In this document: positions 45,684-52,938 of the stretch, piece by piece
How the letters are laid out: each line of letters opens with the position of its first letter
Position numbering within the stretch: position 1 is the first letter of the stretch
Origin: an uncultured Ruminiclostridium sp.
Lineage (GTDB): Bacteria; Bacillota; Clostridia; Oscillospirales; Ruminococcaceae
Direction: 5' to 3'
Length of the DNA: 64,000 nt
Assembly: GCA_910579265.1 (NCBI GenBank)
Contig: CAJTTE010000001.1
Span: 172,259-236,258, forward strand
Notes under the pieces: generated by a model
Databases searched by the model: none
What the model was told of the DNA's origin: nothing
Seen by the model: the letters and a program-made list of their open reading frames with translations, nothing else
Program-made: the position numbers and the translations under genes

Positions 45684-46066
45684 TTTTATTTCATTCCTTT
45701 CAGAGGATAAATTACACTAAATTAGGGCGTATCTGAAAACAAAGCAATTTTGTACAATTTTGCTGAATGCATGACGATTTTAAGGAAAAAGCGGAGAAAT
45801 ACTAAGGTATTTCGCAGTTATCCCTTTGGGATAACTGCCGGCATTCTTTGACGCAGAAAGCGCACGCAGTTAGCAGAAATTGTGCAAGCTGCGGCTTTTC
45901 AGATACGCACTGATCTAAGACGCATCTGAACAATAAGCGATCAGTACAATTTCGTTGAACGCACGGCGTTATAAAGGGAAAAGTGCCAAAATATATAAGT
46001 ATTCTGAAACATTTTTTTCGCAGAAATCGTCCGCAGTCATTAAAAATTATGCAAATAGCGTTTTTT
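45684..46066. other. Intergenic stretch filled by two repeats
   Basis: About 380 bp between carA and pyrF. Almost all of it is two adjacent copies of MITE-like family 1, listed separately. No RNA polymerase promoter with good -35 and -10 boxes was seen between them and carA. Confidence 0.6.
45727..45908 (-). repeat. MITE-like repeat family 1, copy 3 (best preserved)
   Basis: 182 bp bounded by the perfect inverted repeat GCGTATCTGAAAA / TTTTCAGATACGC. The interior has GTTATCCCTTTGGGATAAC (perfect hairpin) and GCAGAAAGCGCACGCAG. This copy defines the element ends. It contains no ORF and no transposase. Confidence 0.88.
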
Positions 46067-46079
46067 TCAGATTGTTACT
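45919..46079 (-). repeat. MITE-like repeat family 1, copy 4 (adjacent, diverged)
   Basis: About 160 bp from GACGCATCTGAA to TTTTTTTCAGATTGTTAC, 10 bp away from copy 3. It is diverged and has lost the central hairpin. Its right end overlaps the last codons of pyrF and supplies the stop codon. Confidence 0.7.
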
Positions 46080-47005
46080 AATTTAATACTTCCCACGACT
46101 TCCATAATCTCGTCTCGCATACGTATGGCCTCACGCCGCGCCGCCGCGGCAAATTGCTTCTCTCCGCATTTTTCCTTCTGATAAGCGCACATAATGCCTC
46201 TGGAGCTGTTTACGATACCGCCTAAGCCATTGCCGTCAAACGCGGAGGAAATATCCCTTGCGGACGCACCCTGTGCGCCATAGCCGGGAATAAGGAAAAA
46301 CGTATGAGGCAGCCTTTTTCTCAATGTGTCAAGCTGTTGCGGATATGTAGCGCCGGCGACGACCCCTACCCCGCTGTAACCGTATTTTCCCATAATATCC
46401 TTTCCCCATTCCTCGCACATATCTCCCATAACCTCATAAACCGTACGCTCTCCGATTTTTAAATCCTGAAGCTCGCCTGAGGAAGGATTTGAGGTCTTTG
46501 CAAGCACAAACATTCCCTTGTCATATTCATTACAAACCTTAACAACGGGCTTTATGCAGTCGCTTCCAAGATACCCGTTTACAGTAAGGGCGTCTCCGAT
46601 AAAGGGCTCTGCGCTCTCGTTACCTATCCTGATTTTTCCCAAGTGTGCAGCCGCATAGGCTTCCATTGTACTTCCTATATCGTTTCTCTTTCCGTCTGTG
46701 ATAACAAAAAGCCCTTTACTTCTCGCATACTCTTGTGTTTTGTACAATGTTTTCATACCGGCATAACCGTACATTTCATAATAAGCCGCCTGAGGCTTAA
46801 CGGCGGGAACGATATCCCAAAGAGCGTCTATAAGCCCCTTGTTGAACCACCATAAAGCCTTAGCGGCTCCTTTTAATGTTTCTCCGTACTTGGAAAACGC
46901 CTTTTCCTTCAGGTATTCCGGAACGTAATCAAGCTTTGGATCAAGTCCTGCCACAGTTGGATTCTGCTTTTCCGCAATCTTTTCAATGAGTCTGTCAAAC
47001 GACAT
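46067..47005 (-). CDS. pyrF: Orotidine 5'-phosphate decarboxylase, type 2
   Basis: 312 residues, the longer type 2 form of the enzyme that converts OMP to UMP. Signatures: PTVAGLDPKLDYVPEY near the start, the catalytic segment VITDGKRNDIGSTMEAYA (about residues 85-102) with D-x-K-x-x-D, ALTVNGYLGSD, GVVAGATYPQQL and FLIPGYGAQGA. ATG 47005 is chosen, with GGAAGGAAG upstream. The stop TGA is part of the ATCTGAAAA end of an adjacent repeat, so the final residues may have been altered by its insertion. It follows pyrC by 54 nt. Confidence 0.95.
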   Translation of the reverse strand: MSFDRLIEKIAEKQNPTVAGLDPKLDYVPEYLKEKAFSKYGETLKGAAKALWWFNKGLIDALWDIVPAVKPQAAYYEMYGYAGMKTLYKTQEYARSKGLFVITDGKRNDIGSTMEAYAAAHLGKIRIGNESAEPFIGDALTVNGYLGSDCIKPVVKVCNEYDKGMFVLAKTSNPSSGELQDLKIGERTVYEVMGDMCEEWGKDIMGKYGYSGVGVVAGATYPQQLDTLRKRLPHTFFLIPGYGAQGASARDISSAFDGNGLGGIVNSSRGIMCAYQKEKCGEKQFAAAARREAIRMRDEIMEVVGSIKLVTI

Positions 47006-47059
47006 TTTGTCTTCCTTCCTTTCCATTGTACAAACTTAAACCCGAAGCAGACATGCTGC

Positions 47060-48334
47060 CTACTTATCTCTGTATACCACCCTTCCGTCAAGAATGGTAT
47101 ATTTAACCCTGCCGCTGAAATTCATATTCTTAAAGCAGGTATTTTTTGATTTTGAATGAAGTCTGCCCGGTTCTACCGTCCATTGCTCATTCTCGTTAAA
47201 TACCGTAATATCCGCCGCAGAACCGACAGAAAGGTCTCCGCCCTCTATTCCCAAGATCCTGCGTGGATTGACGCACATAAGCTCGACTAACCTGACCCGT
47301 GTTATTTTTCCCGTGTTTAAAAGCATTGTGACGGTTGCTGCCAAAGAAGTTTCGAGACCTACGACCCCGTTAGGAGCTTTTAAAAAGTCCGATTTTTCTT
47401 CAGCGGTATGGGGAGCATGATCAGTTACTATGCAGTCTATTGTCCCGTCACAGACTGCTGCGGTAATCGCATCAACATCTGCCTGTTCCCTAAGAGGCGG
47501 ATTCATTCTGTAATCTGCGTCCTTTAAAAACAGCTTGTCCTCAGTTAAGGTAAAATAATGGGGCGCTGTTTCGCAGGTGACCTTTACACCGAATTTTTTT
47601 GCAAGACGGATTGTCTCCACCGCTTCTTTTGTTGAAACGTGAGCAATGTGTATGGGAAGATTCTGTTCCTGAGCCAAAAGGATTTCTCTTGCCGTAATAT
47701 AATTCTCACTTGAACGCGCCATTCCCTTTACACCCATAATTTCGCTGACGGCTCCCTTATTTATTATGCCCCCGTCAATTATATCCAGATCCTCACAATG
47801 GCTTATTATTGTCAATCGTTCAAGAGCGGCTTTTTTAATAGCCTGCTTCATCATTAAAGCGTTTTTTACCGGTCTGCCGTCGTCGCTGACACCAACGCAG
47901 CCCGCTTCCCTCAGCTCTGCGAAATCCGTAGGTTCTTCACCTGACAATCCCTTTGTGATCGAACCTATTGGATAAACCTTTGTTTTTGCATTTAGTGATT
48001 TTTCCTTAATATATCGTACCGTTTCGGCGCAGTCCACGGCCGGCAACGTATTGGGCATGCAAGCTACCGCCGTAACTCCTCCTGCGGCGGCGGCCTCCGA
48101 AGCCGTCAGTATATCCTCCTTATGAGTCTGCCCGGGATCACGCATGTGTATATGCATATCGCAGATTCCCGGAATAACGGTAAGACCGCCGCAATCGATT
48201 TCAACAGTATCCTCATCATAAGAAAGATTTTTTCCTATCTCTGCAATCCTGCCGTTCTTTATCCTTATATCAAGAGTTTCGTCAATTCCGTTTTTACTGT
48301 CGACAACGTGTCCGTTTATAAGACAAAGCTCCAT
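47060..48334 (-). CDS. pyrC: Dihydroorotase
   Basis: 424-residue class I dihydroorotase (amidohydrolase superfamily), cyclising carbamoyl aspartate to dihydroorotate. Metal-site motifs: DMHIHMRDPGQTHKED (about residues 59-74), the His in ISHCEDLD, the His in IHIAHVSTKEA, and the Asp in IVTDHAPHTAEEK (about residues 304-316). SD GAAAGG is 9 nt before the ATG. It is the first gene of the pyrimidine cluster with a promoter at 48374-48402. Confidence 0.96.
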   Translation of the reverse strand: MELCLINGHVVDSKNGIDETLDIRIKNGRIAEIGKNLSYDEDTVEIDCGGLTVIPGICDMHIHMRDPGQTHKEDILTASEAAAAGGVTAVACMPNTLPAVDCAETVRYIKEKSLNAKTKVYPIGSITKGLSGEEPTDFAELREAGCVGVSDDGRPVKNALMMKQAIKKAALERLTIISHCEDLDIIDGGIINKGAVSEIMGVKGMARSSENYITAREILLAQEQNLPIHIAHVSTKEAVETIRLAKKFGVKVTCETAPHYFTLTEDKLFLKDADYRMNPPLREQADVDAITAAVCDGTIDCIVTDHAPHTAEEKSDFLKAPNGVVGLETSLAATVTMLLNTGKITRVRLVELMCVNPRRILGIEGGDLSVGSAADITVFNENEQWTVEPGRLHSKSKNTCFKNMNFSGRVKYTILDGRVVYRDK

Positions 48335-48373
48335 TTTCTTTTCCTTTCAACAATTCCGAACATATTTCTTTTA

Positions 48374-48402
48374 ATTATACTACATTTGACCGATTTTAGC
48401 AA
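48374..48402 (-). promoter_or_regulatory. Promoter of the pyrC-led cluster
   Basis: TTGCTA (48397-48402), a 17-bp spacer and a perfect TATAAT (48374-48379) on the minus strand, about 40 bp upstream of pyrC. No PyrR-type attenuator hairpin could be seen in the short leader. Confidence 0.7.
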
Positions 48403-48508
48403 TACTTTTTTTCACTTTGAAAAAATTAATTTTTATGTGATCGCTTTCATATATCCGGTGTCGTTTCCATAGCATCCCTTTTATTTTCAGACCATGAATA
48501 CCTATTAA

Positions 48509-48646
48509 AGCGCATCTGAAAACAAAGCAATTATATATAATTACGCTAAAAGCATGGAGATTTTAAAGAAAAAGAGGAGAAACAAAAGGATATTTAGTTG
48601 TTATCCTTTGGTACTGCCCCATCTATAAAATTATCTTTTCAGATTG
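48509..48646 (-). repeat. MITE-like repeat family 1, copy 5
   Basis: About 138 bp from GCGCATCTGAAAACAAAGC to CTTTTCAGAT. The right part is shortened compared with copy 3. It lies between the pyrC promoter and the 83-residue gene. Confidence 0.7.
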
Positions 48647-48669
48647 AAAGCATTCCATGAAAATATTTT

Positions 48670-48921
48670 TTATCCCTTAAGCCCCCGGGATTGCCTGTCC
48701 ATATCCTCCACCACAACATCATAGATCTCACCCAATGTAGCGCAATATTCAAGTACCTTCCAAGGCTCGTTTGTATGAAAATGGATTTTAATGACCTCAT
48801 CATCTCCTACCGCCAAAAGGCTGTCGCCTTCAAGGTTTTGTCTGAAATAACCGTTTATTTCATCTTCGTCAAGTCCTGTACCCTCAATTAAAAGCTGTGT
48901 GTCATACTTAAATTCCAGCAT
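48670..48921 (-). CDS. Stand-alone FakA/DAK-phosphatase middle-domain protein
   Basis: 83 residues. The sequence EFKYDTQLLIEGTGLDEDEI followed by GDSLLAVGDDEVIKIHFHTN and WKVLEYCATLGEI matches the middle domain of fatty-acid kinase subunit FakA (YloV), which normally sits between a DhaL-like kinase domain and a C-terminal domain. Here it is alone, with a good SD (AGGAGG, 8 nt) and its own start and stop codons. It cannot be a kinase by itself. It could be a surviving fragment or a separate small protein that pairs with another kinase subunit. Confidence 0.7.
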   Translation of the reverse strand: MLEFKYDTQLLIEGTGLDEDEINGYFRQNLEGDSLLAVGDDEVIKIHFHTNEPWKVLEYCATLGEIYDVVVEDMDRQSRGLKG

Positions 48922-49015
48922 ATGTTTTTCCTCCTTATATCAATCCCATTTTAAGCTGACGCAATACTCACAGTTTAAAATTGGATCGCACCCGAAATAA
49001 TAATCCGACAGTTTT

Positions 49016-49060
49016 AAAAGGGATTAGTATCAAACTGTTTTTAGTAATGCCCTTTTGATT
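49016..49060. terminator. Possible terminator after the AAC(6')-like gene
   Basis: AAAAGGGATTA / TAATGCCCTTTT (one bulge) with an 18-nt loop, 44 nt downstream of the acetyltransferase stop on the minus strand. The T run is only within the stem on that strand, so efficiency is uncertain. Confidence 0.4.
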
Positions 49061-49103
49061 TTTCGTTTATTACAAAGATGGGAATTTGTAAAGTAAAAGC
49101 ATA

Positions 49104-49538
49104 TTACAATGTCTTTGCAAAGCATATTATCCTGTTTACCTCTTTAAATCCCATTTCGCAATGAAAATTATAACCGTCAGTATTTACAAGCTCACAATCA
49201 CTTGCAAACTCTGTACACCCCTGCTCCTTAGCCCATTTCTCACAGGAAAAAAGCAGTGCTTTTGCATATCCCTTGCGGCGGTATTTTTCTTCGACAAATA
49301 TGCCTTCCAAATAACCTACAGGTGTACTGACAGTGCCTTCTACATAATCGTGTCTTAATTGGCATTGAGCAAAGCCGATGCATACGTTATCTTCACATGC
49401 CAAAAAAATTGCCGCATTTTTATTTTTAATACTTTTTTCAAATTCATCAGATAGTTCATTGGCAGAACTATCATTATATAAGCTCAACGCATATTTTGTT
49501 AATACGGGTATATCACTTATAGTTGCTTGTTTTATCAT
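49104..49538 (-). CDS. GNAT acetyltransferase resembling aminoglycoside 6'-N-acetyltransferase
   Basis: 144 residues. The domain reads as AAC(6')-I type: RHDYVEGTVSTPVGYLEGIF, VEEKYRRKGYAKALL with the acetyl-CoA loop, CEKWAKEQGCTEFASDCEL, and FHCEMGFKEVNRIICFAK. The order YVEGT - PVGYLEGI - GCTEFASD - ICF-K is the one seen in AAC(6')-I enzymes, which acetylate the 6'-amino group of aminoglycosides with acetyl-CoA. Resistance is not proven; related GNATs have other substrates. ATG 49538 is chosen behind GAGG. A longer in-frame reading exists only because the repeat at 49574 happens to be open in the same frame. Confidence 0.7.
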   Translation of the reverse strand: MIKQATISDIPVLTKYALSLYNDSSANELSDEFEKSIKNKNAAIFLACEDNVCIGFAQCQLRHDYVEGTVSTPVGYLEGIFVEEKYRRKGYAKALLFSCEKWAKEQGCTEFASDCELVNTDGYNFHCEMGFKEVNRIICFAKTL

Positions 49539-49573
49539 TTTATCCTCAACACGCTCCTTTAATCTGTACAATA

Positions 49574-49733
49574 TACTGCTCCCCCAACCGACTCCCCGCT
49601 TTCTCTGTTTGCCCGGCTGCCGAAACACTTCGTCATAAAACCTTAAAATATGCGCATATTCCTGCGGTCTTCTTCCCCGTCTTTCAACAGCGTTCAGTGC
49701 ATAAAATAAGGGAAGTTAGCCGGGGAGCAATAA
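49574..49733 (-). repeat. MITE-like repeat family 2, copy 2
   Basis: About 160 bp with ends ACTGCTCCCCCAAC / GCCGGGGAGCAAT. Like copy 1 it encodes RRGRRPQEYAHI and DEVFRQPGKQ on the minus strand. It lies 35 bp upstream of the AAC(6')-like gene and is open through into it in frame. Confidence 0.75.
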
Positions 49734-49744
49734 AAAGTTTTTCA

Positions 49745-49778
49745 TAAAAAAGCCACCCGAAAAACGGGTGGCAAAAAA
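49745..49778 (-). terminator. Terminator after transketolase
   Basis: GCCACCCG / CGGGTGGC with a 5-nt loop and T run, starting just after the stop codon of the transketolase C-terminal gene. Confidence 0.85.
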
Positions 49779-50714
49779 CTATTTACCCAAGGCATTTTTA
49801 GTAACCTTAACAATATTATCAGCACAAAGACCGAATTCCTTAAGCAAAGCCACAGCAGGACCGCTGTGTCCGAATCTGTCCTGAACGCCGATCTTGATAA
49901 CGGGAACGGGAACGGTTTCCGTAACAACATCTGCAACGGCGCTGCCAAGACCCCCGATAACGGAATGTTCCTCAACGGTAATAATTTTTCCTGTCTCCTT
50001 GGCCGCCTTAACGATAATATCTCTGTCAATGGGCTTTATAGTATGAATATTTATAACTCGAGCCGAAATTCCCTGCTCAGCCAAAGCCTTTGAAGCCTCC
50101 AAAGCCTCATTTACCATAAGTCCTGTGGCAATAATGGAAACGTCCTTGCCGTCTCTTAATTCAATACCCTTGCCAACCTCGAATTTATAAGAAGCGGGAT
50201 CATTGAACACGGGAACAGCCAAACGTCCGAATCTCATATAAGTAGGACCTACATAATCAGCCATCGCCAGAACTGCCGCCTTAGCCTCAACATCGTCTGC
50301 CGGATTGATAACGGTCATTCCGGGAATTGCTCTCATAAGTGCAATATCCTCGTTGCACTGATGGGAAGCGCCATCCTCACCCACGGAAATTCCCGCATGA
50401 GTAGCTCCTATCTTCACGTTAAGGTGAGGATATCCGATGCTGTTTCTGACAATTTCAAAAGCACGTCCTGCCGCAAACATGGCAAAGCTGCTTGCAAATA
50501 CCAATTTTCCCGTAGTGGCAATGCCCGCTGCAACGCCCATCATATCCGCTTCGGCAATTCCGCAGTCAAAAAAACGGTCCGGATAAGCTTTTTTATATAT
50601 ACCGGTTTTGGTGGCCGCTGCCAGATCCGCATCAAGCACGATAAGATCCGGTCTTTTTTCGGCAAGCATTACAAGAGCTTCGCCGTAGCTTTCACGAGTT
50701 GCTTTTTTCTCCAT
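49779..50714 (-). CDS. tktB: Transketolase, C-terminal subunit
   Basis: 311 residues: the pyrimidine-binding and C-terminal domains of a split transketolase. Features: LIVLDADLAAATKTG, FDCGIAEADMMGVAAGIA with the catalytic Glu, YPHLNVKIGATHAGISVGEDG, and the C-terminal domain with VEEHSVIGGLGSAVADV. It pairs with the N-terminal subunit encoded 19 nt upstream to move two-carbon units between sugar phosphates, using thiamine diphosphate. Split transketolases are common in Clostridia. Confidence 0.95.
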   Translation of the reverse strand: MEKKATRESYGEALVMLAEKRPDLIVLDADLAAATKTGIYKKAYPDRFFDCGIAEADMMGVAAGIATTGKLVFASSFAMFAAGRAFEIVRNSIGYPHLNVKIGATHAGISVGEDGASHQCNEDIALMRAIPGMTVINPADDVEAKAAVLAMADYVGPTYMRFGRLAVPVFNDPASYKFEVGKGIELRDGKDVSIIATGLMVNEALEASKALAEQGISARVINIHTIKPIDRDIIVKAAKETGKIITVEEHSVIGGLGSAVADVVTETVPVPVIKIGVQDRFGHSGPAVALLKEFGLCADNIVKVTKNALGK

Positions 50715-50733
50715 TTAACATATCCCCCTTAAA

Positions 50734-51576
50734 TCACTTGGTAAGCTCGTCAAGCCTCGTCTGAAGCTCGGACATCGCGATTTTATATTGCTCCTCGTTA
50801 GGCGCAGCCCCGTGCCATGACACCTGATTTTCCATATAGCTTACGCCCTTGCCCTTAGTGGTTTTCTGAATTATAGCAACAGGTTGGTTTGCAACGGTTT
50901 CCGCCTCATTGAAAGCCTTTTCTATAGCGTCGAAATCATGACCGTCAATAACGATTACATGCCATCCGAAAGCTCTGAATTTTTCATCTATGGGATAAGG
51001 ATTCATTACCTCGCTTATTTTACCGTCGATTTGTAAACCGTTATTATCAATGACCGCCACAAGATTGTCCAGCTGATAATGAGCGGCAAACATAGCCGCC
51101 TCCCAAACCTGACCTTCTTCTATTTCTCCGTCTCCGAGTATTGCATATACTCTGTAAGGCTCATTGTCGAGCTTTCCGGAAAGCGCCATACCGCAGGCTG
51201 CGGAAATTCCCTGTCCCAAAGAGCCGGTGCTCATATCAACTCCCGGAACTTTGCCGATAACGGGATGACCCTGCAAATAACTGTCGATATGTCTTAAGGT
51301 TTTAAGGTCTTCCACCGGAAAATATCCTCTGTTAGCCAGCACCGAATAAAGTGCGGGCGCAGTATGGCCTTTAGAAAGAACCAGCCTGTCGCGGTCCTTC
51401 ATATCAGGATTTTTGGGGTCGATGTTCATCCTGTTAAAGTAAAGATAAGTCAGTGTATCGCAAACCGAAAGAGACCCGCCCGGATGTCCGCACTTAGCTC
51501 CGTAAACCCCTTCGATTATACCGATTCTTACCTTTGCAGCATTTACTTCAAGTTGCCTCTTGTGTACCTGATCCAT
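50734..51576 (-). CDS. tktA: Transketolase, N-terminal subunit
   Basis: 280 residues: the thiamine-diphosphate pyrophosphate-binding domain. AKCGHPGGSLSVCD, DRLVLSKGHTAPALY, GSLGQGISAACGMALSG, the cofactor motif GDGEIEEGQVWEA with the metal-binding NN in AVIDNNGLQIDG, and FGWHVIVIDGHD are all present. ATG 51576 behind GAAAGGAAAG is chosen; the longer frame runs into the structured element upstream. It is the first gene of the tkt pair. Confidence 0.94.
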   Translation of the reverse strand: MDQVHKRQLEVNAAKVRIGIIEGVYGAKCGHPGGSLSVCDTLTYLYFNRMNIDPKNPDMKDRDRLVLSKGHTAPALYSVLANRGYFPVEDLKTLRHIDSYLQGHPVIGKVPGVDMSTGSLGQGISAACGMALSGKLDNEPYRVYAILGDGEIEEGQVWEAAMFAAHYQLDNLVAVIDNNGLQIDGKISEVMNPYPIDEKFRAFGWHVIVIDGHDFDAIEKAFNEAETVANQPVAIIQKTTKGKGVSYMENQVSWHGAAPNEEQYKIAMSELQTRLDELTK

Positions 51577-51606
51577 AAAAACTTTCCTTTCTGTCAGTAA
51601 ATATTC

Positions 51607-51732
51607 AACGAGGGGCAGCCCCCCGAGTTCATGAGAAACTCCGGGGTGCAAGCCCCTCGGTCTTTTGGCGAAAGATACGATCCCCAACCGAAAGACCGAT
51701 AAGAGACCCGCCGCCTGAGAGGCGGGAGACTT
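51607..51732 (-). repeat. GC-rich three-hairpin element upstream of tkt, copy 1
   Basis: Three strong inverted repeats in 125 bp: CGAGGGGC...GCCCCTCG (51609-51659) with an inner CCCCGAGTT / AACTCCGGGG stem, CGGTCTTT / AAAGACCG (51658-51698), and CCCGCC / GGCGGG (51707-51726). It is much more GC-rich than its surroundings. A related but decayed copy is at 54127-54205. It ends about 30 bp before the tkt start, so it would form the mRNA leader. Confidence 0.6.
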
Positions 51733-51786
51733 AGGATTTTCGATTAAATCAAAAATCTATTTAAAATCATTTTAAAAAACTTGAAC

Positions 51787-52827
51787 TCATCTTAACGTCA
51801 GAGCAAAGAAGTCCTTAAAATAAAATTGCGTCCTTCCCTGACTTTGACACGTATAACCCGCCTGCTCCTTTCTGTCCGAATTGTTGTATTCCACGATCAC
51901 CGTCTGTTTTTCTATGGTTTCAGAAGCATTGTCAGGTCTTTCCGTTTGTATTATATACGACGGCATGGTATAGTCTTTTCCCGTTTCATATATCTTTTGC
52001 AAAGAGATTGTATTTAAACGTGAACCGTTTAACATTACGTTTATATCACAAAGCTCCAGCTCGGGCGATATATCATATACTTTTCTCTTTATACCGTTTA
52101 TTTCCGTTTCGTATTCCGACTTTTTAACCGAAGGCAGTATCATGGGTCTGAACCAGAAAAACATGGTTTTTCCTCCGCCGTTGTTACACCAGGCCGAAAG
52201 CGAATAAACCTCTCCGTTGCCTATTTTGAAATCATGTTCCTCATCCCTGTCCACTATCATGTGCCAGCTCCAGCTTTCCAGAACGGTTTTTCCGTAACTC
52301 CCGTCACAAACATAAAACATATTATAACAGCCTTTGGGTACGATTACGGAATATTCTCCGTTTTTATCGCTCCACACCGCCATGCAGGCATATTCGCTGT
52401 CGAATGAAATTCTGCTGAATATCACAACCGCCGGATAAGGATTCCCCTCAAAATCCGTTATTTTACCGTGAATATCGGCATATTCGCATTTTACTGTCTT
52501 TTTATATCTTTTTTCACCAATTGTGATTTCAACAGTTATTTCATCGGGCAATCCGGTTACGTCCCCGATAATGCTCTTGAATAAAAATGCACGGTTATCA
52601 CACATTATTTCAAAAAAATCCGTTATTTCTTTTTTTTGATCGATTTTAAATTCTCCGCAATAAATTTTACAATTGTCTTTTTTTGCCGAAACGGATATAT
52701 TAAAAGGAAATGTTATTTCAGACATTTCGGCATAAATGCCCAAATGTGTTTTAGGCGTACAAAATTCGGGTTGAAGTATTTCGCTGTCCTTCTGCTTGTT
52801 TTCAAACCACCAAGCATCAATTTCCAT
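51787..52827 (-). CDS. Protein with a carboxypeptidase-regulatory-like domain
   Basis: 346 residues, soluble, no signal peptide. The middle part (about residues 115-200) reads IHGKITDFEGNPYPAVVIFS ... SDKNGEYSVIVPKGCYNMF, the pattern of a carboxypeptidase regulatory-like beta-sandwich. The flanking parts are beta-rich and not recognised. ATG 52827 is chosen because AGGAGG is 9 nt upstream. Its neighbours are transketolase and a methyltransferase, which give no functional hint. Confidence 0.6.
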   Translation of the reverse strand: MEIDAWWFENKQKDSEILQPEFCTPKTHLGIYAEMSEITFPFNISVSAKKDNCKIYCGEFKIDQKKEITDFFEIMCDNRAFLFKSIIGDVTGLPDEITVEITIGEKRYKKTVKCEYADIHGKITDFEGNPYPAVVIFSRISFDSEYACMAVWSDKNGEYSVIVPKGCYNMFYVCDGSYGKTVLESWSWHMIVDRDEEHDFKIGNGEVYSLSAWCNNGGGKTMFFWFRPMILPSVKKSEYETEINGIKRKVYDISPELELCDINVMLNGSRLNTISLQKIYETGKDYTMPSYIIQTERPDNASETIEKQTVIVEYNNSDRKEQAGYTCQSQGRTQFYFKDFFALTLR

Positions 52828-52938
52828 TAACTGTATTCCTCCTGACAAAACATGGTTCTGAATCATAGTATAACACAATCGCCGGGAAAATGCAATCATC
52901 TGCTGCCCATATGTCATCGCTCCAGCAACCGGCGCTTT

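Noticed and set aside
49539..49628. N-terminal extension of the AAC(6')-like protein
   Set aside because: The extra residues come from repeat family 2; an SD and ATG at 49538 give a normal GNAT start.
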